DNA of 64,000 nt from Cyathus striatus (taxonomy: Eukaryota; Basidiomycota; Agaricomycetes; Agaricales; Nidulariaceae), in the NCBI GenBank assembly GCA_025738555.1, contig JAOVFP010000019.1, positions 1,736,001 to 1,800,000 of the forward strand, read 5' to 3'. Each line of letters begins with the position of its first letter. Position 1 is the stretch's first letter. Under the pieces are notes generated by a model. That model worked only from the letters and a program-made list of their open reading frames with translations. It was not told where the DNA came from and did not search any database. The position numbers and the translations under genes were made by a program. This document shows positions 36,153-47,720 of the stretch, one piece after another.

Positions 36153-37390
36153 GGGCCTACAGATTTTGACATTGCCCGGTTTTTGATGTTGCCAGGCATT
36201 GCATTGACATTGCCTGGCGTTGCAGTGGCGTTGCTTGCTGAGGTCTTGTGTTCGAGTCCCACTTGTGTACATGCTTAGTTAGTAATAAATACAATAAATT
36301 AGTAGGAGTTCACAAGATAAATGTACCTTACATTCATATAATATATATTAGCACTTAATGAGAAATATGAGCCATGTATAACAGGGTATAACTTACAATC
36401 TCACAGTGAAATAAGTTGAAAATAAATGTTTTTTTCCTTTGTACACAACATTTCTACTCTAGACAGCTTGTATGTTGTAAATACATGATATATAGAAATA
36501 AAAGTAAATATTTGGTAGAGATAAATGGACTCTACTCGTTTTTATACTAGTTGTAGAAATTGTTGAAAATAGGATTTTGACGTTGCCTGGCGTTGCCATT
36601 TGAGAATTGATGTTGCCGATCCGAGATTTGACGTTGCTTGGCGTTGCTCGGACATTGCCTGGCATTGCTGTGACGTTGCGTGACGTTGCTGTGATGTTGC
36701 CGAATGGCGTTACCATGATGTTGCCATGGCGTTGCTTGACGTTGCCTTTGGCATTACTGGAGGTTCAATGTTTCCCGTGCCCTCCGCTTCCCATTTATAT
36801 TTGTACACAATATTGATCCCATCTATCACTCCATCAAGTACCCTTCCTCATTGCCACGGCAACACATCACACTTGTCATCATGCTCAACAGTGAGCAAGT
36901 ATTGTCTCATCTCCTAGGTCAATTCTTTATCATTTTCTTCGATTATTGTTGCGTTATCCAATATATATTATGATATATGTACTAAACAATATTTCACTAT
37001 TTAATGAAGGGGATAAAGCTATTCAACATGTGAATCAAAGACAGTTTTAAATAATCTTCTACTGTAATATGTTCCATCCTTGGTGAAATAGGTAATAATA
37101 TGTTGTATTATAAATAGTAGACTCTGTTTTTGATTAAGGGAAATGTAATAAAAGTATAAAAAGTGAGAGCGGAGGTGTGGGAAATAATGAGTGGGAGGCG
37201 GGCAATGGTGATATGCGTGTGAAAATGCAAAGGGAAGGGCGGGAGAATTGATTAGCGAGGGTGTGATTGATCACAGGCTGATGTGACGTTGCCTGGCATT
37301 GCCGTGACGTTGCTGGCGTTGCGTGACGTTGCCTCACTGGCAACGTCACGGCAACGTCAAAATACGGGCAACGTCAAAATCTAGTAGCCC
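36153..37390. mobile_element. MULE-like MITE with 9-bp duplication
   Basis: Ends GGGCCTACAGATTTTGAC and, reversed, GGGCTACTAGATTTTGAC. The exact 9-bp repeat CTACTATTA flanks it (36144-36152 and 37391-37399). Subterminal and central blocks repeat GACGTTGCCTGGCGTTGC-like words on both strands. No transposase. A 9-bp duplication is the Mutator-like hallmark. It sits in the right subterminal part of the Plavaka element. Confidence 0.85.
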
Positions 37391-38052
37391 CTACTATTAT
37401 GTGTAGTGATTGGCACCATAATAACTAGTTTTTAATATATATAGTCACCATTTCCATCATGCCGATTTTTACCTGATCATGCTTATAATCTACTATTAGT
37501 TGATTCTTGAGCCATGTAACCCCCCTGAATAGCTGATGACCTTATATGGCCCGATATGGCCATATCAGAACAAATATGCTAATCTCGATTTTTCCGACAA
37601 ATGGAAGATCAACAGAGGGTGACTGAAGAGGAGCTGGGGCATGGTGCGCCTGGAGAGAAAAGTGCCTATGCCACATATAGATTGTGGCTTGCGAGGTTGA
37701 GCACGCATTGTGGATGGCTCGTGGAGGCTGATATGTTGAGGATCCCAAGTATGAGGAATTGGGGTGTTGTTGGTATGCCTTTTTGTTTCATCCTCCTGAA
37801 TTGGTACTGAATGAAGATGATTAGGTCGAAAATAAGGTAAAGTGCCACCTAGAGATGCAATGGAAAATGTGTTAGGGATTATAAGGAATGTGAATGAACA
37901 TGGGGTGTGTATGACTAGGATTCTGGAGGGGAAGGCTGGGGGACATTAGTGCTCATATTTGGATATTTTTAGGGTGTTTACGGTATGGCTTTTATTGTGT
38001 ACTCGACTATCCAATCAGCTATAATCCCATCCTCGGAGGATATCCAGCAAGT

Positions 38053-38391
38053 ATGTACAGCTACCCTCCCAATAAAATCCTATTCACATGTATACCCAGC
38101 CTGAACGACCAACACGATGTAACACAATGCATTCTCCCCTCCGAGGTGAAATCCCGTATCATGAAAATTCAAGGATTTCCACTAGTACCACTCTTCCCCC
38201 AAAATGGAAGTCTACTGTACTGGTCCTACCATGTCCGAAGGATTTGGATTATTCTCTACAGATACTATAAAATTAGGCCCATAACAGAAAGACCATTGCT
38301 TCTCACTCCCTTCGATACCCTTCTGATTGTAAATAATGTTCACAAAATCACACCACATTCCACGGATTCGATGATGACTGCCTTTTTCTGA
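38053..38391 (+). CDS. hypothetical 112-codon ORF downstream of T2
   Basis: Unrecognised. MYSYPPNKILFTCIPSLNDQ, then SEVKSRIMKIQGFPLVPLFP and SYHVRRIWIILYRYYKIRP. The first third is also present after T1 (1262-1340), where the frame breaks at TAA. The piece from about 38130 to 38765 is missing there. It may be the remnant of a gene that lay between TRM44 and the DUF6533-like gene before block 1 was shortened. Coding status doubtful. Confidence 0.25.
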   Translation: MYSYPPNKILFTCIPSLNDQHDVTQCILPSEVKSRIMKIQGFPLVPLFPQNGSLLYWSYHVRRIWIILYRYYKIRPITERPLLLTPFDTLLIVNNVHKITPHSTDSMMTAFF

Positions 38392-39029
38392 TGCACTGGT
38401 GGATCAGTTGGTTACAAGGATGACACTGGAATGCACGAATTATCTGAGACGGTTGGCTTGAGAAAGACTTGTGTTTACCAGGGTAGGTGTTGACACATTG
38501 ATATACGATGTAACACATGCCACTGCCCAATTGGAGTCAGTCGAAAAGCTGAACTACTTGTTGGTAGCTATAAAATATATTTCAGTTTGAATGCAAAAGT
38601 TTTGTGGTTAATATGTCTAAGAAAATGAGTATCATAAATGACGAATGAGCATTTCAGGCATCGACTTGGTACCAAGAGGAAATTATAAGAAATTCAGTTC
38701 ATTCGGAAGATAGACCTGGCGCCTGGCGCACTGCAATCTCCTGGCACACTTCGGCTTTCTACCATACTGCAAAATCCTAAGAACTACACAAGTATGCCAT
38801 AGAATACAATATACCAACCTATACCCTTGAAATGGTAGAGCAATCCACAAGAACATCCTTATATCCTTGTTCACATATGCTTAAAACAACACGGCAACAG
38901 AGTGTTGAATGCATAAAATGCCAAATTCTACAATGTTCATTCATTAGTGTCTGCAACAAGGAAAGCATAAATCACAGTACGGTGTATATAAAGAAAAGTA
39001 GTCAGGCTACATAAAGATGTAGATTAGTA
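38392..39029. other. spacer between T2 and block 2 DUF6533-like gene
   Basis: No gene seen; the part from about 38765 on matches 1340 onward of block 1. Confidence 0.45.
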
Positions 39030-40405
39030 AGATCGGTTGGAGAACATTAACACTCACACTGAGGTTCAGCTGAATGGCTATATTTGCTAAAGTGATAACT
39101 ACTCATCTTATGGTCAATCATCCAAGAATACTCAGACTCCAGAGTCTCAGCAACGATACTCACTGAATATATAAATGTAGTAAATGACCCCTTATTAACC
39201 AGTAAAATATTTGAAGTCTTTATTCAGCATGAAATCTTACCATCTTTTATGACAATATTTGCCATAGTTGATCTGCCTCCACGTTTAACTGTAAAATCGT
39301 TAAAGCTAGAGGTTCATGAAGATGGTAGCAAGTGTAACTGACAGGATTTGTACGCAGGTGGTAACATAAATAGCACCATAACTGCAAAATACAAATATTT
39401 CATGTTAGTATGAATATATCGAAGGTCAGTTATTATCCCTAGAAATAGTTCTCACTAGTATTGTAAGCCAACAGTAAGCTCCAAATAGCTTCTTCAATTG
39501 TGGTTTTTGCACTTGTTGCAATGCATCCATGTATATAGATAGTGCCTTGCAACTCGACTTAAGTCAGAGATAATCAGTAAATATTGCTGCAACGCAGGCT
39601 ATGAAGTGCATGGTTGAATGCGTACACGTTAATGATTTCCCGAATATCCCGTTATCAGTATACATCAGTATGATGATCCCAAAGAAGCATGCAATAAATA
39701 TAATCGTCATATTTCTGGTTTTTCCACAAACTGCCCAAACACGAAGGGTTAAAATGACTGGTTATTCTTGTCAATAAGAGGCTGAAATCATCAGAAAATG
39801 TATGCTGACTTTCAGAAGCTGCCGTTCCAATTCCAATAGACCCTGGGAAAATAAATTACAAAGCAGGAAATGAACAATGTTTTAATGGCTGAATTGGGCG
39901 CAAATCTCACATACGATAAGGCAGTAAAGAGTCTTGCATGAGTTGGAAGATAGCGAAGGGAAAAATTGAACTATGTACTAGTCGGAAATGTGGTCTCAAA
40001 TTTCAAATCAAATCAACCCACCAATCAAGTTTAAATAGCCATCGATATATGTACCATATCTCACAAAGAGATATAGTGCTTTCACCACACCCCAATTTGG
40101 TGATTTCCAGATGTATGCAACTTCCATGTTCATTATGATGAAGTTCTCAAGTACCTGTAGTTATAACTGTCCAAGTCCGTAATTTATATATTTTGCGAGA
40201 GGACTTACCCAGAGGGCCAAGCTAGCCACTTATAACGGAGATAGCCTTAGTAATATAAAATTAATGGGGCTAGAAGGATTAATTACAAACCATGCAAATA
40301 CTATAGGAGAGATGAATTTATGATTTACCAAGATGGTGAAGAGCGTACGGTGACATTCTGCATGTGCTCTAGGAGCGCTGGAAGGGTTTGAGCGAGGGTG
40401 TCCAT
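39030..40405 (-). CDS. DUF6533-like membrane protein, block 2
   Basis: Close copy of the gene at 1640-2991, minus strand, ATG at 40405-40403 (MDTLAQTLP). The TMDMEVAYIW region (rc of about 40090-40150) and ILTLRVWAVCG region (rc of about 39720-39760) are readable with the same intron positions. The C-terminal LG-stop-LTIR-stop pattern with two TGA codons is shared with block 1 but not with the inverted copy at 47721. That means both inherited the stops before the duplication. It follows T2 in convergent orientation. Possibly functional up to the late stops. Confidence 0.55.
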
Positions 40406-41390
40406 GATACAGCCAAGAAACGAGTACGGATGCCTATCATACCTGTTACCACCAATTTATATTGTGAAAGAGCAGGGTAAATATCTTGTGGCAAATGATG
40501 ATAGTATCAAACATGCGGTGGGAGTTAATAATAATGAGCTATTAACCTGTATAGGTCAGATATATATCAATGAGTCATCAAGATGTACTTGAGTACACTA
40601 AACTTACAATCTTTGAAATGCTAATGTGCGCATCGGGATATTCAAGTATAAAACTGATTGAAACAGAAGATATTGAAAAATAATTTATAGTAGCTGTCGA
40701 ACCAGCGTACACATACTGTGGATAGTCTTTATGTTCCCCTATGATCAGTGTTCGGAAACTAGATAATTCTCCCAGGCTGGGAAAGATTTTAGTCACATCT
40801 TGTACTATACTTGAGCACTTCTGATGGTCGACTCATCGATTATGTCTAGAGCAATACATGGATAATCATTAGCGCGCTATCTTTGATGAAATTAATTTAT
40901 GCATTTAAGCTACTTTGTCAAGAACTTACATGCTTACTACTCTTCTCAATCAACCTTTCAAGCCATCAGTTAAGTTTCGATGGTAGGGTGCAAGTGAGAG
41001 TGGTGAATACGGCAGAAACTCCGAATTCGAACGGTTACTGGCTTTGTATCATTTGAGGAGTGCTTCCAGAAAAGGCATGTTGGCGACGATTTTGGTGTTT
41101 TGTAGTACTAAACATCAAAATCGTCGCCAATAGTCAATGCCTTTCCCTTTTCTCCCGGGTTGTCAATATGGTACTTATATGACATAACTGATAAAATTCG
41201 GATGCTTGCTTGGAGAGTTGGAGAATGAAAGTTAGGGAAGTCTGGGTGAAACCTGCACCATAACCGTACTGTACCCGTTTTGTATGGTTAGGAAGGGTTA
41301 GGACAACTTGAGGACAACTGGAATGTTTGCTGGAAGCCTTCACACCAAACACTGCTCAGTGCTAACCTTGATACCAATAGTATTACTAAT
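40406..41390. other. 5' flank of block 2 DUF6533-like gene
   Basis: Homologous to 2992-4262. Holds a 20-bp hairpin at 41080-41130. No gene. Confidence 0.5.
41080..41130. repeat. near-perfect hairpin
   Basis: Arms TTGGCGACGATTTTGGTGTT and AACATCAAAATCGTCGCCAA around a 10-base loop, one mismatch. In block 1 only the right arm remains (about 4012-4035). Confidence 0.75.
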
Positions 41391-43096
41391 AACACGGCGG
41401 GCTCAATGGAAGATGTTGAAATGGTTACAAGCAGTTATACGGCGTTATAATGGTACTGACATAGTAAATAAAAATCATAATCTGACTAACATATTTTACT
41501 CTGTGTATCAACAGTTGTAAGTTTTAATTAAAGTCAAATACAGCGTAAAATGTGTTATCATTGTACTTTGCTCGTGAGTCCTTAGAGTTCTATAGTATAT
41601 ATTATTGTACAGCGGAGACAACAGTCCCTAATATGGCTTTGGAACGAATTTCATCATTTCTTCGACTCAGTTTCACCCCACTACGGTATCAAGTAAGATA
41701 AGAAACAAATCCATACCAAAGAGTAAGTATGTTTTGTTTAAGGCAGGACTTGGGCAGGCAAGTGGCCCTGGAGTTGAACGTTGAGACCTTGAGAGCGCGC
41801 TTGATGGGAAATGCCAATTCCGGGGGGGACGTAAACAGGCACAAATGCACTCTCGTCAACTTGGTCAAAATTCCTTTCGATGCGGACCACTGGTTCGCAT
41901 TCAGTCACTAAACTCAATAGCTGCTAGTTACGCTGGAGGCCATGTCACAGCAAACCTGATCCCCTCAATACGTCACCTAACGAACCACATCCAGCCCACC
42001 GACTATTTGGCTATAGGCCTGGATTGCATCTAGAGACCATCGAGTTATCTGGACGCCGATTCGAGTCCTTCGGAACACACACCGCCCATGCATATATTTT
42101 ATGTCTAGCCAGTCAGGAACATCAAGCACCAACCCAGCATAAAATGGGCAACATCCCCTGCCTTTTTGCTATGTTTCGGCTCTCGTGATCATCACTCTTC
42201 AAAATGTCAGTGAGCTAACATACTAATAGGTGTCGTGCTATTGAATTCTAGTACTCTATTCAAGTGGGAAAAGGTGAGTTGATTGACATTCTAGTTCATA
42301 CATAACTAACTTTATCCTTGAATAGGCTAGGAGTACCGAAGCCTATCATTTTCAAAACCCACATGAGTACGAATATCATCCTCTCTCTCGGATCTCCGTT
42401 CATCTGCTAATTTTTATCGTGTAGTAGTAGCTCATATTGCTCAAGTTTGTTTCTAAATCACATTTGGAGAGGGGCTGCAGGAAATAGAGGCTTGAGGTTG
42501 GCCACTTTGACTCGGAGTTTGGTAGTAGTACCATGCCTGTAGAATATATGTAATCAAATATAATAATTTTCAATGTTATCTCTCCTTGAAATAAAAGTAC
42601 ACCTACATTAGCAAATTATATGATTGTTATGCTTGTCCTCGAAGATGAATATGTGCTCATGATTGTGGTCCGATCTCGTGTCTCTCTCATCTTGTTCGCG
42701 TTATGTTACGATCCCCTCATGATTGTCCATAATATGTACGAAGGTGCACGAAGCTACTGTACAAATGACGAAATTTGGTGCGGCCACACATGGCTGCATC
42801 CTGCGGCATCATATGGCTGTAAGGTAATGTCAACATATACCACTTATGGTAAGTTATACTGTATGATGCGGTCGCACAATATTCTCCAGAGTTTAGTGAT
42901 GACATAACAAACTTTTAATGTATGAATATATTCTCGGCACACCAAATGGGTCAGTTCGATTTTTCTGGGACTTTCATCAACACGTTCCTAACTGGTTCAG
43001 TACGCGTGACATCGTGACTGATGGCTGAACATGACAGGTAGCACGACAGGTCAAAGGACAGCTGCAACTGGACAGCTAAAAGCCCGCCGTGTAAGA
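41391..43096. other. unique spacer upstream of T3
   Basis: CpG-containing sequence without a gene I can support. ORFs at 41729-41911 and 42620-42907 have no recognised motifs or introns. A tRNA-like GATTCGAGTCC at 42058 was rejected. Confidence 0.4.
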
Positions 43097-43280
43097 TACT
43101 ACCGCCCACACGTGATCCCACCAAGACGATCCTCGAGATTTTCCAACCGAACGCTTAACTGGCTACCAACCAGCCTCCAACAGTCCAACTCGCTCGTTAT
43201 CTGCCTTCACTCCCACTTGCTTCATACCACAGTTTCATTCTCCCTGCCTCCTTCAATCAAAAACAAACCAGTTCAATGAA
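43097..43280 (+). promoter_or_regulatory. T3 upstream region with CACGTG box
   Basis: CACGTG at 43109-43114 inside a block (CCCACACGTGATCCCACC, AAGACGATCC, AGATTTTCCAACCGAA) shared with T5 and T2. CACGTG is a bHLH-type site in fungi; a regulatory role is inferred from conservation across copies and palindromy. Confidence 0.5.
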
Positions 43281-46200
43281 ATGAGCACCCTGCCCCGTCC
43301 CAAATTCACACCGGCGTTCTACACCCCCACCGACCCGCCACCTCTGCATTCACCTACCCTCGCGACACCATGGCTGCTAATGATATCGTGTGCAGCGTAG
43401 TTTCCCATCGAACTAGTTCGTCCTTTCATTCATTCTTTCCAGTGTGGTGTGAGCTGATACGAAGTAGTTCGAAGTTGCCCTGCTGCAGATCATCTACCAC
43501 CCCGAGTACAACTCAACCCTCGTCCTACGATCTGAAGTTCCTTGGGAATCCGAGTCCATTTTACAAGAGTTTCCAGAGGAAGTACCGCGTATTGATGGGC
43601 TTCAAATTGTACGGTGTATATGGAGACGACTGTTACCTAGGAGGCCAGGGTGAGATGGGGCACTGGAGCAGTTTTGGACTTTCTCTGCGGCTGAAGGGGA
43701 GGTGAGGGTGGTGGTGCTTACGCCTGTTGTGGAAGAAGGGAGAGAGTTGCCATATTACCACCCTTCAGTATCACACATCACATTCCACTACCTCTCCCCC
43801 CCCTCACTCCTTCGAATCGAAACAATCCCCCTCCTAAACACACCAACAGACCCCTCATCACGCCTCGCTCGCACGGCTCTATCGCTCCTCGACACGATGT
43901 ATTTGTGCCGAGGGAAAGGTATCAGGATTTATATGTCGTTTTAAGGGAAAGGTGGGGGTATTTGGTGGGTGTGTGGAGGGAGGTTACAGATCCTAGGAAA
44001 CATGTTTTTGGAGGTGGGTTTACGTCGTTGACTCTTTATCCCTCCCCGTTCTCTCTCTTCGTTCTCCCCTCCCTCCTCCCTGCCCTCCTCTTAATGTCCA
44101 CGAACTAAACTCTATTTGTGTCGTTGCCTTAAGTCATTACCACCCCTCCTACCCTCCGACATCTCTTCCTCTTTCCTCCCTCTATCCTTCCCCTCTCCCC
44201 TTCCCTTCCGTTTGTCTTCTCTTCCCCCTCCCCCTTTCGTCCTTTTCCCGTCCCCTCCTCCCTTTGTATCAATGACTAACAACTTACGACAAGGACATAG
44301 GAATCGCAACTTAATGCTTCCTTGGAAGGACACCTTCTCGTCACCTGGGCATCAGGAACAGGGAGAGTACGATTATACAGAGGGAAAGACACCGTGGAGG
44401 GCATGGCCTCGTCCACCTGGAGGGTTTTTGGATCTAGGGTACGTCCCTCTTCTTGATTTTTCTCTTTCCTCTTTCCGTTTGTATCTCGCGGATTCCTTTT
44501 GCTACGCCCTTCACAATATCCACTGTTACTCTCGCACTCTTCTTTCGCGTTAGGGTTACGGTTCCAATCAGCCCGTCTTCTTCTCTCCGGTTTCGTCGTT
44601 ATGTCTGGTATCGACGTCTACATTCGCATTTTTACTTTGCTTATTGCCTTATTTCCTGCTTTACCGTTCTTCCTGGTTTTCTCTTCGTTCAAGATTCCTC
44701 CTTCTCTCTTTCTTGCTCTTGCTCGTTTTCTCTTTTACTCCATGATCTACCTTTGCTTCACGATATATCTGCGTTCATTCCTGCGTCACACTCTACACTT
44801 CGTAGCTGCTCTGGGAGCTACACCCGCTGAGCTTCACGGTCTCGCCCCTTTGGGGCATTACTCCAACTGCAAAGCTTCGCTCCCATTTCACGCGTAGCAC
44901 GTTCTACGAGCCTTCATTTTTTCGCTTTATCTCTTCCGGGCTTTCCGTGCCATCGTTTTTGGTTTTCTGTCTTTCTAGTTGGTTCATTTTTTCGTTCAGT
45001 TTCAGCTTAGCTGTTTCTTATGTCTTCGTTGCTTCTGGGAGAGAACGGTTTTCTGTTGAATTTCATGCAAACTTTGATTGACGTCGTCGACTTCGGTTTC
45101 GCTTTGGTCAGCGTTCGTCGGCTTCTTTCTTTTTCTGCTTTGCGACTTCTTCCTTTACGCTCATTATGCCTTCATACCTCTGTTTTCGCTTTATGTGTCT
45201 CCCGTTGATCCAGTTTGTTACCTCTTCATACAACTCTTGCTTTTGTATTCGTTACTTTGGGGGCTAGGGCACATGTCACCTCTATGCATTACATTCCTTC
45301 TTCCACGATCTCTTTTTTATTCGTACTTTTTATTCGTACTTTATCCTTGCGTCCTATCTTATCAGTTCTCTTCTCGTCCTCTCTTTGAAGCTGCATTCTC
45401 TTACTCCATGGACTCCTTTCAGTATGCGTCTTCGTTCTGCTTGCCGCCAGCTCTTTCTTTTCACAATTTCGTTTTGTCCACCGTACTTTCCTTTATGCAC
45501 TCCTTTTTTTCCCATTTCTTTCTCTCTATCTCATACTCTCCGTATCTTGGCTAACGTTCCCCAATCAGATGCGGAAACGGCCTTCTAACACATTCTAGTA
45601 AGCGAAGGATACAAAGGGTACGGTATCGACTTACGTGCACAATCGTCTTGGGAAGGGTATTCGGAGAAATCACAGGCTAGATTGAAGGTAACTTATCGTA
45701 CGTTCCACCCCCTTTCCTTTTTTCATTTTCTTACGCCCATTACCTAACTTTTCATTATAACGACACCACCTCTCCCAAAGACCCAAACCAACTACAAACG
45801 TACCTCACAAAAGACTCGTGGATGATATCGAACCACGCAGACGAACTTACACCTTGGACTCCTCTCCTCACTGTTCTTTACGGATGCGCTGGGTATATTA
45901 GTATACCGTGTTATCCTTGGAGCTTTGACGCGAAGTTTGATCGGGCTCAAGTTAGGGAATCTTTACGTTCTGGTAACAGTGATGACGAGGATGTCGTGGA
46001 AGATTTTGTGAATCGGACTATTGGGGAAGCCAGAGGTATGAAAATGGAAGACGCACAAAGGGAGAAGGAGGAAGAAGAGCTGGGACTTAGTGGACCTGGG
46101 GAGAAGAGCGCTTATGCGACATATAGATTGTGGCTTGCGAGGTTGAGCGCATATTGTGAATGGCTCGTGGAGGCTGATACGTTGAGGATTCTGAGTACAC

Positions 46201-46390
46201 GGAACTGGGGTATGGTCGGTGGGTATATTAGTTTTGTTCTCATACTTATACGGTGCTGAATGAAGATACATAGGTCGAAGACAAGGTAAAGTGCCACCTG
46301 GAGAAGCACTGGAAAATGTGCTGGGGATAATTAGGAATGTAAATGAACGAGGGGTGTTCAAGACTAGGATTCCAGGGGGGGGAACATTAG
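43281..46390 (+). pseudogene. TRM44-type methyltransferase copy T3
   Basis: Full-length copy: MSTLPRPKFTPAFYTPTDPP at 43281; VVLTPVVEEGRELPYYHPS; RERYQDLYVVLRERWGYLVG; TDPRKHVF (near 44000); PWRAWPRPPGGFLDLG; long intron 44439-45568 inside SAM motif I; CGNGLL; ISNHADELTPWTPL (near 45830); LRILSTRNWGMVG. Broken by TAG in exon 1 (43398-43400, CAAEFPIEL in T5), TGA for the Arg of RRPGRDG (43651-43653), a 2-base loss after LLT near 45592, and loss of about 14 bases at the PEGKAGEH end. T3 lacks the poly-C frameshift of T5, since HYLSPPSLLRIETIP reads through. Clearly a pseudogene, but recent. Confidence 0.88.
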
Positions 46391-47720
46391 AACTCTGGTA
46401 TCCTCTTCATTCATCGTGTATGCCATGGCGGTGGCGTATGTAACGTACGATCTATACAAATTGGAAATAAAGCTTGATGGATCCATGAATAGCTAGGACT
46501 CGTACTTCTCAGATAAACATCTTCAACTCTCGTTAATTGTGGAGCTGATTGATCTTTCGAATTCGTAACTGTTGAGATCTGGCCTGTAATCTGCAATGTA
46601 GGTTATATTAGTTGTGTAAGGGATGTACCGTAGTACATACTTAATAACGAAGTGAATAAAGATAAGAGTTAAACTAAGAGTACGCTAAGTGCAAGTTGTA
46701 CTAAAGATAAGTACGAGTGATAGTCACGTGGTTATATCATGACTATTGCACCCTATTAGTATTACAAAGTAAAAATAGATGCATGAGAAGAAATTCATAG
46801 AGAAATGAAAATATTTGCAGGGGATACATCATTATGTGGTTCCTCACACAACGAAGACATACCGCTTCGCGATAAGAAAAGGTACTATTGACAGCACACA
46901 TAGGCTGAGTTGGTCAGCTCATCCATCTAGGCCCAGGGACATGACTGCCCCAGTGATAATTTCTCAAGAAGCATACATATGATGCCCATGGTTCCATAGT
47001 GCCAGTTTTATTCTAAGTCTATTATGAAGTGAACGGTATGTGTTCCATGGAATTTACTATCATCTCATTGACGAATTTGTAAGCAGAGAATGCAAGCAGA
47101 GAGAAGATATTGAGTAGTAGCTAATTGTTAACTGATGTCAGCCATGTGTGCTGTCAACCTGGGTGCTACATCATTCAGCAAACAGCTGTAAATCAGGTTT
47201 AAGCTGTCAATATATATAACTAATCAAATGTTTCATAATCATCAGCGCCCGCCGCCTCCACATATGCTTTTAGATAGTTTACTATACATATTATGTGTTT
47301 CACAGACAATGTACCACCACTCGTTATGTAATTTAGTATACTATGCACTGAATCTACTTATCCATTTGCCTCTTGCTTCCTCCCCCTGCGTGCTATGAGG
47401 CCAAATGTAACGTCGTCGTCGTTGATGCGTCGCTTATTCCAACATAAGCTTCAACATTACAATTCTTCTGAACTGCTTGAAGGATTTTAAGCCGCATATC
47501 TTCAAGTACGCCCGATGACGACTCATCAATTCCCATCACATCTATGATCAACAGGTTCCAAAATCATAGGAAGCTTCTAAATGTCGTAAGAATTCTAAAG
47601 ATCATGATAATTTTAGGCTATACTTAACCATCTTTGATTTCAGATATTTTCACATCATTTACTTGTATTTAAGATGGTACTAACCGGTACTATAGTATGT
47701 ACTTGTTTCTTCGCGATATC
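46391..47720. other. 3' flank of T3 and upstream region of the 47721 gene
   Basis: About 46391-46890 matches 53907-54205 after T5, including a CATCGTGTATGCCATGGCGG stretch, so the 3' flank was duplicated with the gene. A 47-codon minus ORF at 47393-47536 (MGIDESSSGVLEDMRLKILQ start) has a protein-like composition and could be a terminal exon, but nothing supports it further. Confidence 0.45.

Larger units (their letters stand above)
24151..37599. mobile_element. 13.4-kb Plavaka-type DNA transposon with cargo genes
   Basis: Ends read TGTTGGAAAAATTGAGAT on the left and, reversed, TGTCGGAAAAATCGAGAT on the right, flanked by AA (24149-24150, 37600-37601). Cutting it out with one AA gives GTATCAACAATGGAAG, which aligns base for base with GCATCGAAAACGGAAG of T5, so the limits are well fixed. 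Inside: an unknown plus-strand gene (24976-27426), the Plavaka transposase on the minus strand (28689-32105), a plus-strand DUF6698-like gene (32512-33963) and a small ORF (35270-35584). A MULE-like MITE is nested at 36153. TGT ends with a 2-bp duplication are not the CACTA ends expected for CMC relatives, so the exact subgroup is uncertain. Confidence 0.82.
8102..37948 (+). pseudogene. TRM44-type methyltransferase copy T2, split by nested transposons
   Basis: The remaining host pieces are 8102-8154, 9646-10559, 23803-24150 and 37600-37948. They match, in order, exon 1 (MSTLPHSKFTPAFYTPTD), exon 2 (EEGRELPYYHPS), the NHVDELTPW/CCP exon and the final ELGHGAPGEKSAYATYRLW to TAG part of T5. The insertion at 8155 splits codons of exon 1, the LTR element lies in or next to the long intron, and the Plavaka element splits the acidic linker. 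Exons holding KHVFE and SAM motif I are missing, so a deletion also occurred. The pieces enclosed by transposons contain almost no CG (for example CCGGGGCGAGAT of T5 reads CTGGGGTGAGAT). The piece right of 37600 keeps several CG sites. Certainly non-functional. Confidence 0.85.

Noticed and set aside
36225..36265. tRNA-like T-arm (GTGTTCGAGTCC) in the MULE-like MITE
   Set aside because: The flanking bases do not pair as a 5-bp T-stem, and no acceptor, D or anticodon arm is found upstream.
42000..42085. Possible tRNA around CGATTCGAGTCC
   Set aside because: The T-stem has mismatches and no cloverleaf can be formed with the preceding 60 bases.
46112..46361. Minus-strand ORFs over the T3 3' end
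   Set aside because: The same antisense ORFs appear over other TRM44 copies because the sense exon is conserved.
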